DNA of 64,000 bases from Polytrichum commune (taxonomy: Eukaryota; Streptophyta; Polytrichopsida; Polytrichales; Polytrichaceae), in the NCBI GenBank assembly GCA_950295325.1, contig OX485806.1:46619169-46683168 (forward strand), read 5' to 3'. Both the position numbers and the translations under genes were made by a program. Each line of letters starts with the position of its first letter. Positions within the stretch are counted from its first letter, which is position 1. Under the pieces are notes generated by a model. That model did no database searches and had not been told where the DNA came from. It saw only the letters and a program-made list of their open reading frames with translations. Shown piece by piece: positions 33,626-44,315 of the stretch.

Positions 33626-34599
33626 TGTCGCAACCCTTGCTAAGCCCCTTTGACAATCTTGCCAATTTTCAATTTTAGCAAAGGTTACGAGCGCTAACCA
33701 TTCGCATTCCGCCATGCTAATGGTTAGCTCCTCCTACCCCGGACCTTATAGTTCATAGGAGGGAACCAACCCTCCTACTTTGCTTTTGGGACTCACCCTT
33801 TAATCGGTAACCATTCCTTAGATGTGGACTTCCATCCATGGAAGTCCAATCCTATGTTGATCATCGCATTGCCGGAGCAACACTACAACAACCCGAACCA
33901 TACTAGGCAACTATGGCCTCACAATGGGCCAATGCCCATGGAGGCCTTGCCTTTCGGCCTCGGGTGGGTGAGGCCACACCACCTCACCCATATAAGCCTC
34001 TAGGACTCTACACGGAGCCCCTACCCCACCGCCAACCAACCTCTTGTCTCTCTACCAAGAGTTGGGGCCAAGTGGACATTTTCCCTTAGCTGCTGGGCCT
34101 AGAACCCCCCCAGCAGCTTCAGACCATCATAACTTCCTTGTATGATGTCTGATCATAACAACCAACCACTCCATCCTCATCTACGCTTCACGTAGATGCC
34201 GATGGACTCCTCGCTTGCCCCATTCGGGCAAGTCTTGAGGAAGTTATGCCTGTTTGAACCTTGGCAGTCCCGGGAATCACTCCCAGGCACTGCTGTACCA
34301 GGGCGCTGTCCCGGGACAGCACCCCACTCAAATGGCCATAACTCCTAGCTCACACCTCCGATTGAGGTGATCTTGAGCATTCTAGAATCACCACGCCATG
34401 AGCTACGCATAGCTCATGGCCTCACCCTCATGCCTCCTAGTCTTTGTGGGTGGGAGGCGTTCCCAACGCCCGGGGCCCTCACCCACACTAGGATCACTTG
34501 GGCCCTCTCACCAACGGCGCCACAAGTCCCGGGTGTCACTCCGGGGTCCCCCTTGTGCCCATGGTGTTTCGGCCACTCCTCATGGAGAGGTGCACGACA
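33626..34599 (-). repeat. A1 5' LTR
   Basis: 974 bp, nearly identical to 27610-28583. Confidence 0.9.
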
Positions 34600-34621
34600 G
34601 TTTAGGTCGGTTGACCCAAAC
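34600..34621. repeat. 22-bp palindrome split by A1
   Basis: GTTTAGGTCG, GT, TGACCCAAAC. Its first five bases are the A1 target duplication, and 27605-27609 is the other copy, so A1 landed in the left arm. Confidence 0.8.
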
Positions 34622-35054
34622 TCCTTTCCAAAATATGTTGTGGAACTTTTTTTGGACTGACGCACATGATTGGGAGTTCACATTGTAGTTGTGTTGGACA
34701 TGTCTTGGACCTCAACGTCCCCAATGATCATGATGTCCTGCAATTCCAATAATTGATTCTTTTGGACCTTACATTGTGTCCATCTTTGTTGAGGTTTCAT
34801 GTGCATGTGTGTAGACGCAATGGAGGGAGTTGGTGAAAGAGGTGATTCTTTCTCTGAAGACATGGGCACCACCCTATGCATCTGGGGATGAGCTAGACAT
34901 TGTCGGGGAAGATAGTTTTGATGACAGTGCAAATGAAGGTCAATTGGGGGGTCCTTCGCCATCTGTACATTTTTGCCCCATTGTGAAATGTGGGGGGCTT
35001 TCATGAGCTTCATGGGTGATTTTGGAGGTGGTACTTGTTAATGACCGTGGAGTT
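34622..35054 (+). other. Leader or N-terminal region of transposase T2
   Basis: Sequence between the palindrome and the recognisable T2 frame. Plus-strand frames contain stops. There is nothing I can identify, though its position suggests the first exon or an intron of T2. Confidence 0.35.
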
Positions 35055-35648
35055 GTTGTGACAGAGGGTGTTTGTCGTAAAACCCATCCATAAGATTGCA
35101 TTGATGAAAACCCGCTTGGCACCGAGGACGTTGGAGTTGTTATATTGGAATCACTCGTTCATTCCGAAGTGAATCCAACTCATAGGTTCTTCCTGTGTAG
35201 GTGGCCGCTGAAGAATATGATGATTGAGGGGGATAGCTTGCATGACCATGAGCGACGACACATGCAAATCCAACAGGAGCTCCAAACAAACATTCGGCCA
35301 CGCAAAGGCCTACAAAAGTACGATACATTGGCACGTCCTACTCTGCTTGTAAATGAGTGTAAACGTCAAAGGTTGCTCTGTGAGGAGTCTATTAGAGAAG
35401 TTGCCACAAAGGATTTTTGTGTACATTGCTGTTGCCAATTGTTCCCAAGGGATAAAATGAAGGCCATCCGTGAAGAAATGTGGCTTGGAGATTTCCGTCT
35501 AAGATCCACCAGAAAACTTGATGTCCATAGGGCAATACATGTGAACGGAGCGGGTCGCAAGGTCATCACCCTTGAAAGCATAGACGTGTGTTGTACGGCA
35601 TGGTACACCATTCACGGTGTGTCAAAAGCGGAATTTTATAGACAAGCC
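35055..35648 (+). pseudogene. Transposase T2, N-terminal to central segment
   Basis: VVVTEGVCRKTHP, one stop, then an open frame: RFFLCRWPLKNMM, YDTLARPTLLVNECKRQRLL, CVHCCCQLFPRDKMKAI, REEMWLGDFRLRSTRKLDVH, AGRKVITLESIDVCCTAWYT, IHGVSKAEFYRQA. The C-x-x-C cluster may bind zinc. It aligns with T1 from 4852 on and supplies about 120 residues missing there. B6 interrupts it right after YRQA; the C-terminal catalytic core would lie beyond B8 and outside this window. Confidence 0.7.
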
Positions 35649-37915
35649 TATGAGCCCAAAATGGGTGCTCACATTTGTTTTATGCTTAGAATTTAGTTGA
35701 AGTTGCATTTGACATCATTATTGAAACATCAAAAAGTATAAAAAATAGTGAGGCTATGTAAGCCTCAATCCCTTTTACCCTTCGATTGCGTCCTAGTCCG
35801 GGTGAGGAATCATGAGCTACATTCAATTACGCAAGTCACAAGTGCAAGAAAGGAAAAGATTGAGAGAAGTGGTGTATATAACACTTTTTTCTTTCCTAGA
35901 GAATGTAAGCATTCACAAATGCTTAATTACATGCCGTGTCATTTGACACCTAAATAATTGCCATCCTTCTCTACCCTTCCTCTAATTTCGCTAATTCCCC
36001 TCACACGGGAACTTGGCTTCCCACTTACCCTCTACCTAACCTTAACAACACTCAATTCCACCTTCGCTCACCCATCAAGTTTCCCCAATCCCGAGTGCCG
36101 TTGGGGATGAACACAACTCCCCTACACCTCAGGTTATGCTCACATGCTCTCACCTAATCCACAACACATGTAACCCACCACCGCAGCTCCCAGTCCAATT
36201 AACCAAGCAGCTGACCCAACGAGCCCCAACCCAACACTTGGAAATATAGTGAGCTGGTCAGGGCACCTAATCCCCGAAGCTCGCTCCACACAACGCCAAC
36301 TCCCGACGGCCGACACAACCCTAGTTGCAACAGAACATATGCTCCGAACCACATCCCCCGAACTTCACTTACCTCCCTTCCACCTGTCCGAATCCGATGT
36401 AGGCACAACCCTTAGAGGCCTCGCTCAATTCCTCACACCAACTCGCTGTTGTTGCCCCACGAATTCCCAGCACATGGAGCACCGGTGCCCCCTGCCGGAG
36501 ACTCCCTCTTGTCACCCCCTTACTTGCAGCAGCAATTCAACATCATCAACCAACATTCGTCACAGTGATGACAGACTGGTCCGGCGCCCATCATCTGGCT
36601 CTCTTGTGCATACGGATGCATCCTTCTCCATAGGCAGAGGAATTGTTCATTTCAATAATCCCGCATTGCACCCTGGCTACTTCGCCGCTCCTCTCCCAAC
36701 CTCGGATGACTGGTTGTTGCTTGGTCCCTCTAGGTACCTTGACGCCCATGATTCATTGACCCCACCCTCTGAAGTTCCACCACCCACAATCCTTTCACCG
36801 CCCTCACTTGAATCCGTGACTCCGCATATCCACACCCAAATGTAAGGTTGGAGCAGCAACCTGAATGATGCTGCACCACGGGGCCTGAGCCTCCATGTCA
36901 ACCTTTTTGATGTAGAGATCCGCCCCGTGCAGCACCTTAGTGCTCTTTCATGTTGTTGTTTCCTGCCTACATTGGTTTGGTGGAGTTCCGACGTCCACGG
37001 TCCGGCTTTTCCCTCCTCATCAGTCAACAAGCCTCCCAACCATGTGATTCGGAGTCAAGGAACTGGATCTTGCCTTCCACCTGAAACGATCCTTCTACAC
37101 ATTCACGACACAAATCTATTGCTACCCCACCAACCGGAAGTATGGTGCAATAAATGTTCTCCTCCTGAGATCAAATCCGAAGACTCGGGAATGCACGGCC
37201 TAAAGCTCCGATATCTAACTCTGATAGTGGCCGGTGATGTGGCAAACCCTCGTTGCTCAGGCACATTGTTCTCTTCTCCCCCTTGAGGCGCTACCTAGTA
37301 AGCACCTGATCACCATACTCGCCAAGGACGGACCCGCTATAAAGAAAAGAAACCATTCTCCTCCGAGGAGCGCTTCCGCCTGTCTTGTTGGTTGGTGAGG
37401 GGAAGAGGAAGGTCTCTCCTGTCTGATTTCCTCCCTTCTTGCAACCCGACCCCGCAATCCTGCCACTCCCGATCTCGAGCCTCATTCCACACATTTCTGT
37501 CATGAGGTGTCACGACCTCCCTCCTCCTTGGGACCGATCCTCTGCCCACTTCCTACCATTTCTTTTTGTCAAGCATGCATAAATTTCCCACCTTACATCC
37601 CTTGATCTCCAGCAATCCCGAACAAATTTGTGACGGCACTCCTGAACTCTACACTCCACAACGGAGCAGGGCCTCCGCATGACCTTTCTTTCCTCTCTCC
37701 CCTCTTCTCCTACATGCATAATGAGCTCTCTTCCTCCTACCCCCCAAGACCCCTCCAACCTCTACCTTTTTTCCCGGGTTGCCCGGCATCTTTCGGGCCG
37801 CCCGAGAGAAAAAACGGGTTAAGACCTTTTCTTTTGGCCTCTCCCACTTTCAAACCCACTTTCCCTATTCTTCACTTGATTTCTTCTCCCCCTAGAATCA
37901 TAGATAAATAAAACT

Positions 37916-37916
37916 C

Positions 37917-37952
<36 letters not shown>

Positions 37953-37955
37953 GAT
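37916..37955 (+). repeat. (ATAG)n microsatellite
   Basis: About nine uninterrupted ATAG units. Confidence 0.95.
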
Positions 37956-38034
37956 AAAAGTAACCCACCATAGTTGTTACCAAGTAATCACGCTTGTGTT
38001 AGAGTATAAGTTGTGATTTGTTGTGGTTGCGGTC

Positions 38035-38215
38035 ACCAAGTCATGTTTCCTCGGTTGGTTGAGGAAGGATGTTTGTACTACACTTAGACGGTCCGGGTTC
38101 GATTCCAATTGAATTCGTCTGACCGTTTGGTGTATTATGCATGACTTGGCGCTGCTAGTGATTCTAGGCAGGAAAATTGTATCAACCAACCGGCTCCTAC
38201 CCCTCTCCCTGAGCT
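38035..38215 (+). mobile_element. SINE-like tRNA-derived element
   Basis: GGTTCGATTCC at 38096-38106 exactly matches the RNA polymerase III B box, and CGGTTGGTTGAGG about 40 bp upstream resembles an A box. The sequence shows no tRNA cloverleaf beyond this. The 3' end is uncertain, perhaps in the AT-rich AATAAATAATGG tract. Confidence 0.4.
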
Positions 38216-38799
38216 ATTGTGTACATCTTATTCAATAAATAATGGTCATCATTATGACCCCCCCTCTTTTATTCTATTGATATTTCTTGGTTGTTTTTAG
38301 TATGTTGTTTACTAGAATTACGATTAACACTTATGTCTTTTACTCCCCATTAATCCTTTACGGTTTACCGCCCTTCCTAGCTCTTATTCCCCCTTTAACT
38401 TAACCCGATCGAGGCTTTTGACCATTCGCGTTTCTTACCCTTTTGACTAACCCCGAAAATACCATATCAAGGTTTTAACAAGATTTTACGATTAAGTCTT
38501 AATGTGGGCACAAGTTTGGGCTCACACGCTGGGTGTGGAATTATGTTTTAGGCCTTAGGCTTATGTGATGTGGTTAATTAAAGGATTAGCGGCATTAGGG
38601 GGTTGGTTGAATTAAGTTGAGAGTGTGTGTGTTAAATAAGGGGAAGGGCCTTGGGTTTAATTGTTTGAATTAAGGCCTTCCCGTGTTGGTTTAGGGGTTG
38701 AGGGTTTAGTGGATAGGCTTGGGTTCTTTTTTAACTGGAAGGGGTTTAAGGGGCTCGTGGTTTTTTTTGTGTGTGTGTCTCTCTCTCGGCGGCGAGCTG

Positions 38800-39490
38800 G
38801 GGGCAGCCGCTACAGGTTTGAGGCAGCTTGAGCAACTGCTACTGATTGAGGTTGCTTGAGCAGTTTGCTAACGGATTCGAACGAGCTTGAGCAACTACTA
38901 CTGATTCGAGGAGCTGGGTAGTTGCTACACATTTGAGGCAGCTTGAGCAGCTGCTATTGATTGAGGCTTCTTGAGCAGTTTGCTAACGGATTCGAACCAG
39001 CTTGAGCAGCTGCTACTGATTCGAGGAGCTGGGTAGTTGCTACACATTTGAGGTAGCTTGAGAAGCTGCTACTGATTGAGGCTTCTTGAGCAGTTTGCTA
39101 ACGGATTCGAACCAGCTTCGGTAGTTGCTACAGATTCGAGGAGCTGGGTAGTTGCTACACATTTGAGGCAGCTTGAGCAGCTGCTACTGATTCGAGGTTG
39201 CTGGGTAATTGCTACACATTCGGCGAATTTGGGTAGTTGCTACACATTTGAGGCTGCTTGAGCAGATTGCTATTGGATTCGAACCAGCTGGAGTAGCTGC
39301 TACAGATTCGGTGAGCTAGGGTAGTTGATACATTTGAGGCTGCTTGAGCAAATTGCTACTGGATTCGAACCAGCTGGAGTAGCTGCTACAGATTTGGTGA
39401 GCTGGGGTAGTTGATACATTTGAGGTTGCTTGAGCAGATTGCTAACGGATTCGAACCAGCTTGGGTAGCTGCTACAGAGGCTGCGAGCTT
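38800..39490 (+). repeat. Large tandem array inside B6
   Basis: Seven or so imperfect units of about 85-125 bp containing GTTGCTACACATTTGAGG, AGCTTGAGCAGCTGCTACTG and GCTAACGGATTCGAACCAGC. Smaller sub-repeats (AGCTGCTAC, GAGCAG) suggest stepwise growth. Confidence 0.85.
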
Positions 39491-40000
39491 GGAAGGCTAG
39501 CAGCGGACGGCTCAGCTCCAAGGATGAGAGGCTGCACCGAAGCCTTTTGACGGGCGATGACGGGTGCAGCCCCGAGCCCGACAGCGTGGAAATTCGGAAA
39601 AATGGTTGAGACTGAAGTTCAATAATGGGGGGGGATTAGTAGTGTTTACACTATATTATCTTATAGTTTAGTTAATTAGGTTTGTTACGGAATATTAATT
39701 TAGATAATTAGTTTATTAGCAAGTGAGGGGACCACAAGGCATTAGATGGTGGGATTAGCGGGTGAACTTGGATGTGAGTTGGTTGTGGGGTTGCAATAGG
39801 GGGTGTTAAGATTGTGATAATAGAGAAGAGCGTTTGTCAACGCTTGTACTCATGTCATGGAATAAATCGGTGTGCCAAAGTTGATGGGAAATGTAATGGA
39901 TGTTAACGACGTTGGGAAGAGGGAGTTATGTGAACATGAATGTGATCCCCATGCCCTCACCTGGACTACGACGCATAAGGGTGGGTGGTTTGGCCTAACA

Positions 40001-40312
40001 AAGCCGCATATGCCAAAGGAAGGCCGCCGGTCGCGTCACCATGGGAACATGGGCTTAAAGAAACTCAAGGAAGCAACGAGGCAAACAATAGCCACTCAGG
40101 CAATCATCATTGTCCCCCTTGCCAATGCAATGCCGTACAAAACACGCACACTCGCAACCGGTGAAAAGGTTGTGGAGAAGGTTCTTCCTATAGGCACGAA
40201 ATGGAAAGACATATTGTTGGACGTAAACGCAGTTGGCGAGAAGGCGGGGTTGGACCCCATTTCGTTGTCAAAATTGAGTGCAATCAAAAAATCAAACTTT
40301 AGCAAGTACATC
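40001..40312 (+). pseudogene. Transposase T2, central segment after B6
   Basis: Open frame: KEGRRSRHHGNMGLKKLKEA, TIATQAIIIVPLANAMPYKT, GEKVVEKVLPIGTKWKDILL, DVNAVGEKAGLDPISLSKLS and AIKKSNFSKYI. It is better preserved than the same part of T1 and was used to fix the D1 and D2 insertion points. It is cut at 40312 by B8. Confidence 0.75.
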
Positions 40313-40670
40313 TGTCAACCCTAAACCCCCACCTTTCATTGCGTCCTAGTCCAGGTAGGAGGTTAAGGCTCACATGTCCTCCTATGAGTCTCTAACTTTT
40401 AGGCTCCATCCCTTCTACCACTCCAAGATGGTTGTTCAAACATTCAACTCTTTATTAAAGGTCACAAGGTAATCAACATTTAGAAATGCTCCACACCTTG
40501 TGGTCCTACACACACCAACATGAACTACACACTAGTTTAGCTCCTACTCCTAATTCTAGGCTTAAGGAATATGTCATAATTAACTATGTCTAATCTAAAT
40601 ACTACTAGTTGGAACCTCTTCTTTTATAATCCAGAGTTTCCTTTATTCCCTAATTCCTACCAAATACCTG
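40313..40670 (-). mobile_element. B8: family-B LTR (left part), interrupted by element C
   Basis: The plus strand begins TGTCAACCCTAAACCCCCACC, then GCGTCCTAGTCCAGG, the 3' end of a B LTR in reverse. No 5' end (GGGCTCACA) is found before element C starts at 40671, so the remainder probably continues from 63141. Confidence 0.65.
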
Positions 40671-40679
40671 TGTGGGGAC

Positions 40680-42020
40680 ACGCGAACACAAAAATATCCG
40701 GATTGGCGTTTCTAAGTGCCCAATCCGGTTTTTTCCGGATGAGCCTAGTATCGTCCAGGGATTCTGTGAAGTGTAGGAGGTCTAGAACTCTCCGTACCTG
40801 CTTATCTTCTATTCCTTAGCCAAACTTTCGGAAACCCCTGTTTCCGGACTTTTGGTCTTTTGGACACTCTTCTTATTCCGGAGTTGGCATTTCCGGATTG
40901 TATCTCTAGGTCCTAATTATAATGCATACTCACCCCTCTATGTCTACCCTCTAGAATAGGTGGTTTCTTCCGGTGAAGACGTCCCTTATAAGATCGGAAT
41001 CTGGAAATTCCCTCACAACCAATCCGGATTGATCAAATCCATCTCGGCAGGTCACACAGGGAGATCTGGATTATCTTTTAGGACCCCAACGACTAGAGTA
41101 GTCCGGATTCCAACCGGAGATCTGACTTGACGGGATAAGTGGGTGACCCGTACCACTTTCCGGATTGTCCCGTCCACCGGCGATGAGACCTCTTCAGAAG
41201 ATCAGATTGGCGCCAGTCCGGATCCCTTCCGGACCTTTGCCCAATCTTCCCCACGGCTATCTCACCTGGACGTTACCCAGACATCCGGAACAATGAGGCT
41301 CCTTTCCCACTACACTCCGGAGATGGCCTCTAACCCTGAATCCTAACTGTTCCGGTTATCACTTCCTGGGACTCTACTCAATCTGGGCTAACTGGGCGAT
41401 CCGTACCACTTTCCGGATTAGTCCGTCTAAGGGCGGTGGGACCTCTTCAGAAGCTCGGATGGCGTAAGTCCGTATCCCTTCCGGTTCTCACCCAATCCTC
41501 CCAGCGGCTATCCCACCTAGACGTTACTCAACCATCCGGAACAGTGAGGTTTCCCTCCCACTACACACAGAGAGGATCCGCAAGGCAATGACTAGATCTG
41601 ATCCGGGTCACCTCTCCCATGTCCTATCCGGAACTCCTATCCCTCATGCTCTCTCTCTCCTCCGCTAACGATCTCCGAATCATTCGTACACAAAATCAAG
41701 CAAGAAAAATTAAGAAGTAAGAAATCAAGTAATTTATTAGAGTAGGAGCAACCGGGATACAACAATGGAGAAGGAACCCTTTCCCAACTCCTTATTCAGC
41801 CTTAAGTAGAGGCCCAAAATCCCTAACCTGAGGGCGGCGGCCCAGGCGGCCGCACCTAAGGAAAACCCTAACTGCATCCGTTCTCCCGGATTTCCCGGAT
41901 CAAGATCCGGATTTTCCGCTGACAAAACCCAAGGGAGAGTTTTATTCCTCATCTTCAAAAACTCCTAAGTCCTATCTTCCTACCTCTATTCTGCCTAACT
42001 AATCTAACTACCATCCTAGG
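40680..42020. other. Non-coding part of element C
   Basis: No gene. Contains two related stretches of about 230 bp (41150-41345 and 41395-41570) sharing CGTACCACTTTCCGGATT, GACCTCTTCAGAAG and CATCCGGAAC, which is a tandem duplication. Confidence 0.6.
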
Positions 42021-43592
42021 CTAAGAAGAGCGGTGTTTTTTTTGAGCTGCTCCCTCCTTCGAATGGCTGCCGAGTCCACTGACGGCGGATGAGCCCCCTC
42101 CCGGCGATGCCTTCTGTAGCCGCGTGAGCATCCTCCTCATGTTCGGAGACGGGACAACCTCATTCTCCGAGTCCGCTGCTCCTTCGGTCTGCGGTGTTCC
42201 GGTCCCTGGTGTTCCGGAAACTGTACTCCATTTCCGGACGCTCCGGATCGGGGAATGATCGTTTCCGGTGTGCTGTTCCGGATTCTGCCCGCCCAAGATC
42301 GAGGCCGTCCGCGGATCCCTGTTGGAGGCCGCCCTTGAGGGTGGCGGAGGAAAAGGGCTAACCATTTGGCAGTCCGGAGGAGACGACGGCGAGGTTTGGG
42401 TCATAGGGGCCTTACCCCTACTCGGAGTTGCCTCTCGATCCGAAGTTTGGTGCCTAATCGGCGTCCTAGCCCTGTCCGGAGTCCGGGACTGATCCGAGGT
42501 CCGCGGAACAGGGGACTGCCCTCGTCCGGATCTAACAGACCCGGTGCTCTTCCTCCTCACTTGCGGAGAACTTTCCGGAGCTCTCCCGGAACTAGTAGGC
42601 CGAGAGTCGCCTCCCTGCTGGCTGGGTCCTGCAGACGTTGGCGGATTCTGGACCAGGGCGACTTCACCAACCACCTCGTAGAGGGTTCCGATTGGTGACC
42701 TAGACGGACCCGGATAGAGTACCCGCCGGGGTGTTCCGCTTGGCAGAACCACCTTCTAGATTTCCGCCAGGAGATCCTTCATCGTCTGTGAGTATTTCAC
42801 GAGGATGAGGAGGGTCTGCCTAGCGGAAGCGGGTTCTCCGGACTCCATTATCCGGTCGTAGAGATGCGTCTTGTTGACGATCTCTGCCGGATGCCCAACC
42901 AGCTCCCGGATCCGACTGAAGACCACTGCCTGCTCCGCGTGGTACTTCCGGATCTCTTCGCTCTTCTGACTTAGCTCCTGAGTCATGGCCGCTACTTGCG
43001 CGGTGAGGTGAGCATTCTCCGTCTTGGCCTGCTCGAGCTCCTTCCTGTCCGCCCTTTTTGCCAACTCCCGGAGAATATTTCCGGGTCCGCAGTCGTCCAG
43101 GGCCTGGTTCGCTCCTCGGACGATGTGTTCTAGCCGGTAGTACTGGTTTTGAAGATCCTCCATCCCCTCCTGGACCCGCTTGAAGGGATTTTCCAAAAAG
43201 TCCCAAGCGGAGAGATCCACATTCCGGCAAGTGGTCTCCCGGCTGGACCCGGTTTCCGGATGATGATGAGGGGGAGGAGAGATTGGCCTCTGGAAGGTTG
43301 GCGGCGGGCTTCTGGGTGAAGAGGGAGGTGCTTCCGGAATGATGGGGTCGCTGGAAGTCTCCGTCTCGAGGTCTCCAGCTTCCGGATGGAGCTTGTAGGT
43401 GACCTCGTCCGCCGCTATCATCAGCAGGTCCTCCTCCTCGGCCGTAAAACAGTCAAAGTGCTGATAGAGGTGCAGAATGAAGGGGGAGAGGAAGGAGGGT
43501 TTCCGGCCTATATGGGGGAGGGCCCGCCCTACTATCTCTTGAATTATCAAACCCCATTTCACTGGCCGGACTCCGAACATAGCTCCGAACAG
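42021..43592 (-). pseudogene. Element C ORF, C-terminal part
   Basis: The minus strand reads NTLFGAMFGVRPVKWGLIIQ, LPHIGRKPSFLSPFILHLYQ, HFDCFTAEEEDLLMIAADEV, a proline-rich linker, a coiled coil (AKTENAHLTAQVAAMTQELS) and KDLLAEI, then a single in-frame TAG (42756-42758), then KVVLPSGTPRRVLYP and a long Ser/Pro/Arg-rich disordered tail to the stop at 42021. I associate the N-terminal block with retroelement-linked plant ORFs, possibly gag-like, but do not recognise a catalytic domain. hAT-K separates it from 62075-62550. Confidence 0.55.
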
Positions 43593-43600
43593 GGTGTTAG
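43593..43600. other. hAT-K target-site duplication, left
   Basis: GGTGTTAG, identical to 62066-62073. Eight bases is the hAT-specific length. Confidence 0.88.
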
Positions 43601-43610
43601 CAGGGTTGTC

Positions 43611-43690
43611 TATTGTGTCGTGACGGAGGGTAATCCCGACATAATGTCGTGCCGTCACGACACGTATCCGTCACCACATTATGCCGGATG
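43611..43690 (+). promoter_or_regulatory. hAT-K left subterminal motif cluster
   Basis: GTCGTGACGG at 43618, CCGTCACGAC at 43652 and CCGTCACCAC at 43668: one 10-bp motif in both orientations. It recurs at the right end, which suggests transposase binding sites. Confidence 0.55.
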
Positions 43691-43844
43691 CTGTCTTTAT
43701 CCTGACGGACTTTAATTTTACCGATTTTTTTGTGTAATTACATTAACCCATTTCTGACACGTAGGATTTACAATGTCCACGTGTGATCACATGTCAGCAA
43801 AGTAAAGGTAAAGTGGGGAAAAATTTACTAGAGCCCGTCCGCCC

Positions 43845-44072
43845 CCCCGTCCGCCTCCATTCCCAACCCGCGTTCGCCCCCGTTCCCCCCCGTCCGCTCC
43901 CGTTCACAATCCCTGTTCGCCACCGTTCCCCCCCGTCCGCTCCCGTTCCCAACCCCGTCCGCCCCCCCCCCCGTCCGTCCGCTCCCCCCCATCCGTCCGC
44001 TCCCCCCTGTCCGTCCGCTCCCCCCCTCCGTCCGGTCCCCCCCCCCCTTCCGTCCGCTCCCCCGTCCGATTC
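43845..44072 (+). repeat. hAT-K left minisatellite
   Basis: C-rich units built on CCGTCCGCTCCC with CGTTCCC spacers, about a dozen copies. Related arrays lie at 47386-47655 and 61076-61795. Confidence 0.85.
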
Positions 44073-44079
44073 GAATACT

Positions 44080-44088
44080 ATAAATTGA
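44080..44088 (+). promoter_or_regulatory. hAT transposase TATA box
   Basis: ACTATAAATTGAGG, about 235 bp before the start codon. A splice acceptor (TTGTTTGTATTTGCAG at about 44300) just upstream of the ATG suggests an intron in the 5' UTR. Confidence 0.45.
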
Positions 44089-44315
44089 GGGTTCAAGGTG
44101 CCATTTTTGCCTCCACTGACATAGTGTGTCTCAAGTCTTTTGATTATCCTTTGAGGAGTGAGGATTGAATGCGTGAGACCCGAATGCAGAGGATACTTTG
44201 TCCAATCTAGTGACTGTGAATTAGGGTTGCCCTTGTGGCACTCTTGAACATGACCTAGTATGCGATCAAAGTTACTTGCTCTAACTTGTTTGTATTTGCA
44301 GGTTTTGTTGAAGTC

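Larger units (their letters stand above)
27610..34599 (-). mobile_element. A1: full-length chromovirus A retrotransposon
   Basis: 6,990 bp bounded by LTRs at 27610-28583 and 33626-34599, with a perfect 5-bp duplication GTTTA (27605-27609 and 34600-34604). The LTRs are each 974 bp; I see three differences between them, which indicates recent insertion. Element order on the minus strand is LTR, tRNA-Met primer site, gag remnant, protease region, RNase H region (repeated), integrase, chromodomain, LTR. Gag-pol is full of stops and lacks the reverse transcriptase palm, so the element must have moved with enzymes from another copy. Confidence 0.93.
35757..38526 (-). mobile_element. B7: family-B LTR, reverse, nested in B6
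   Basis: The plus strand starts TGTAAGCCTCAATCCC followed by the family string GCGTCCTAGTCCGGGTGAGG, and ends TTTGGGCTCACA. The flanks GGCTA and CGCTG share only three bases, a weak duplication. At 2,770 bp it is longer than other B LTRs, so it may hold further insertions, including the SINE-like piece near 38035. The open frame at 36249-36845 looks accidental. Confidence 0.7.
35649..40000 (+). mobile_element. B6: solo LTR splitting T2, carrying B7
   Basis: It starts TATGAGCCCAAAATGGGTG and ends GGTGGTTTGGCCTAACA, with a perfect 5-bp duplication AAGCC (35644-35648 and 40001-40005). T2 coding sequence abuts both sides. Without B7 it is about 1.58 kb. Confidence 0.88.

Noticed and set aside
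36249-36845. 198-codon plus-strand frame in B7
   Set aside because: Ser/Pro/Thr-rich low-complexity reading in an LTR, no counterpart in other B copies.
38050-38110. Functional tRNA gene
   Set aside because: Only the internal promoter boxes match; no cloverleaf stems can be drawn.
42268-42698. Plus-strand frames opposite the element C ORF
   Set aside because: Shadows created by GC-rich codons of the minus-strand ORF.
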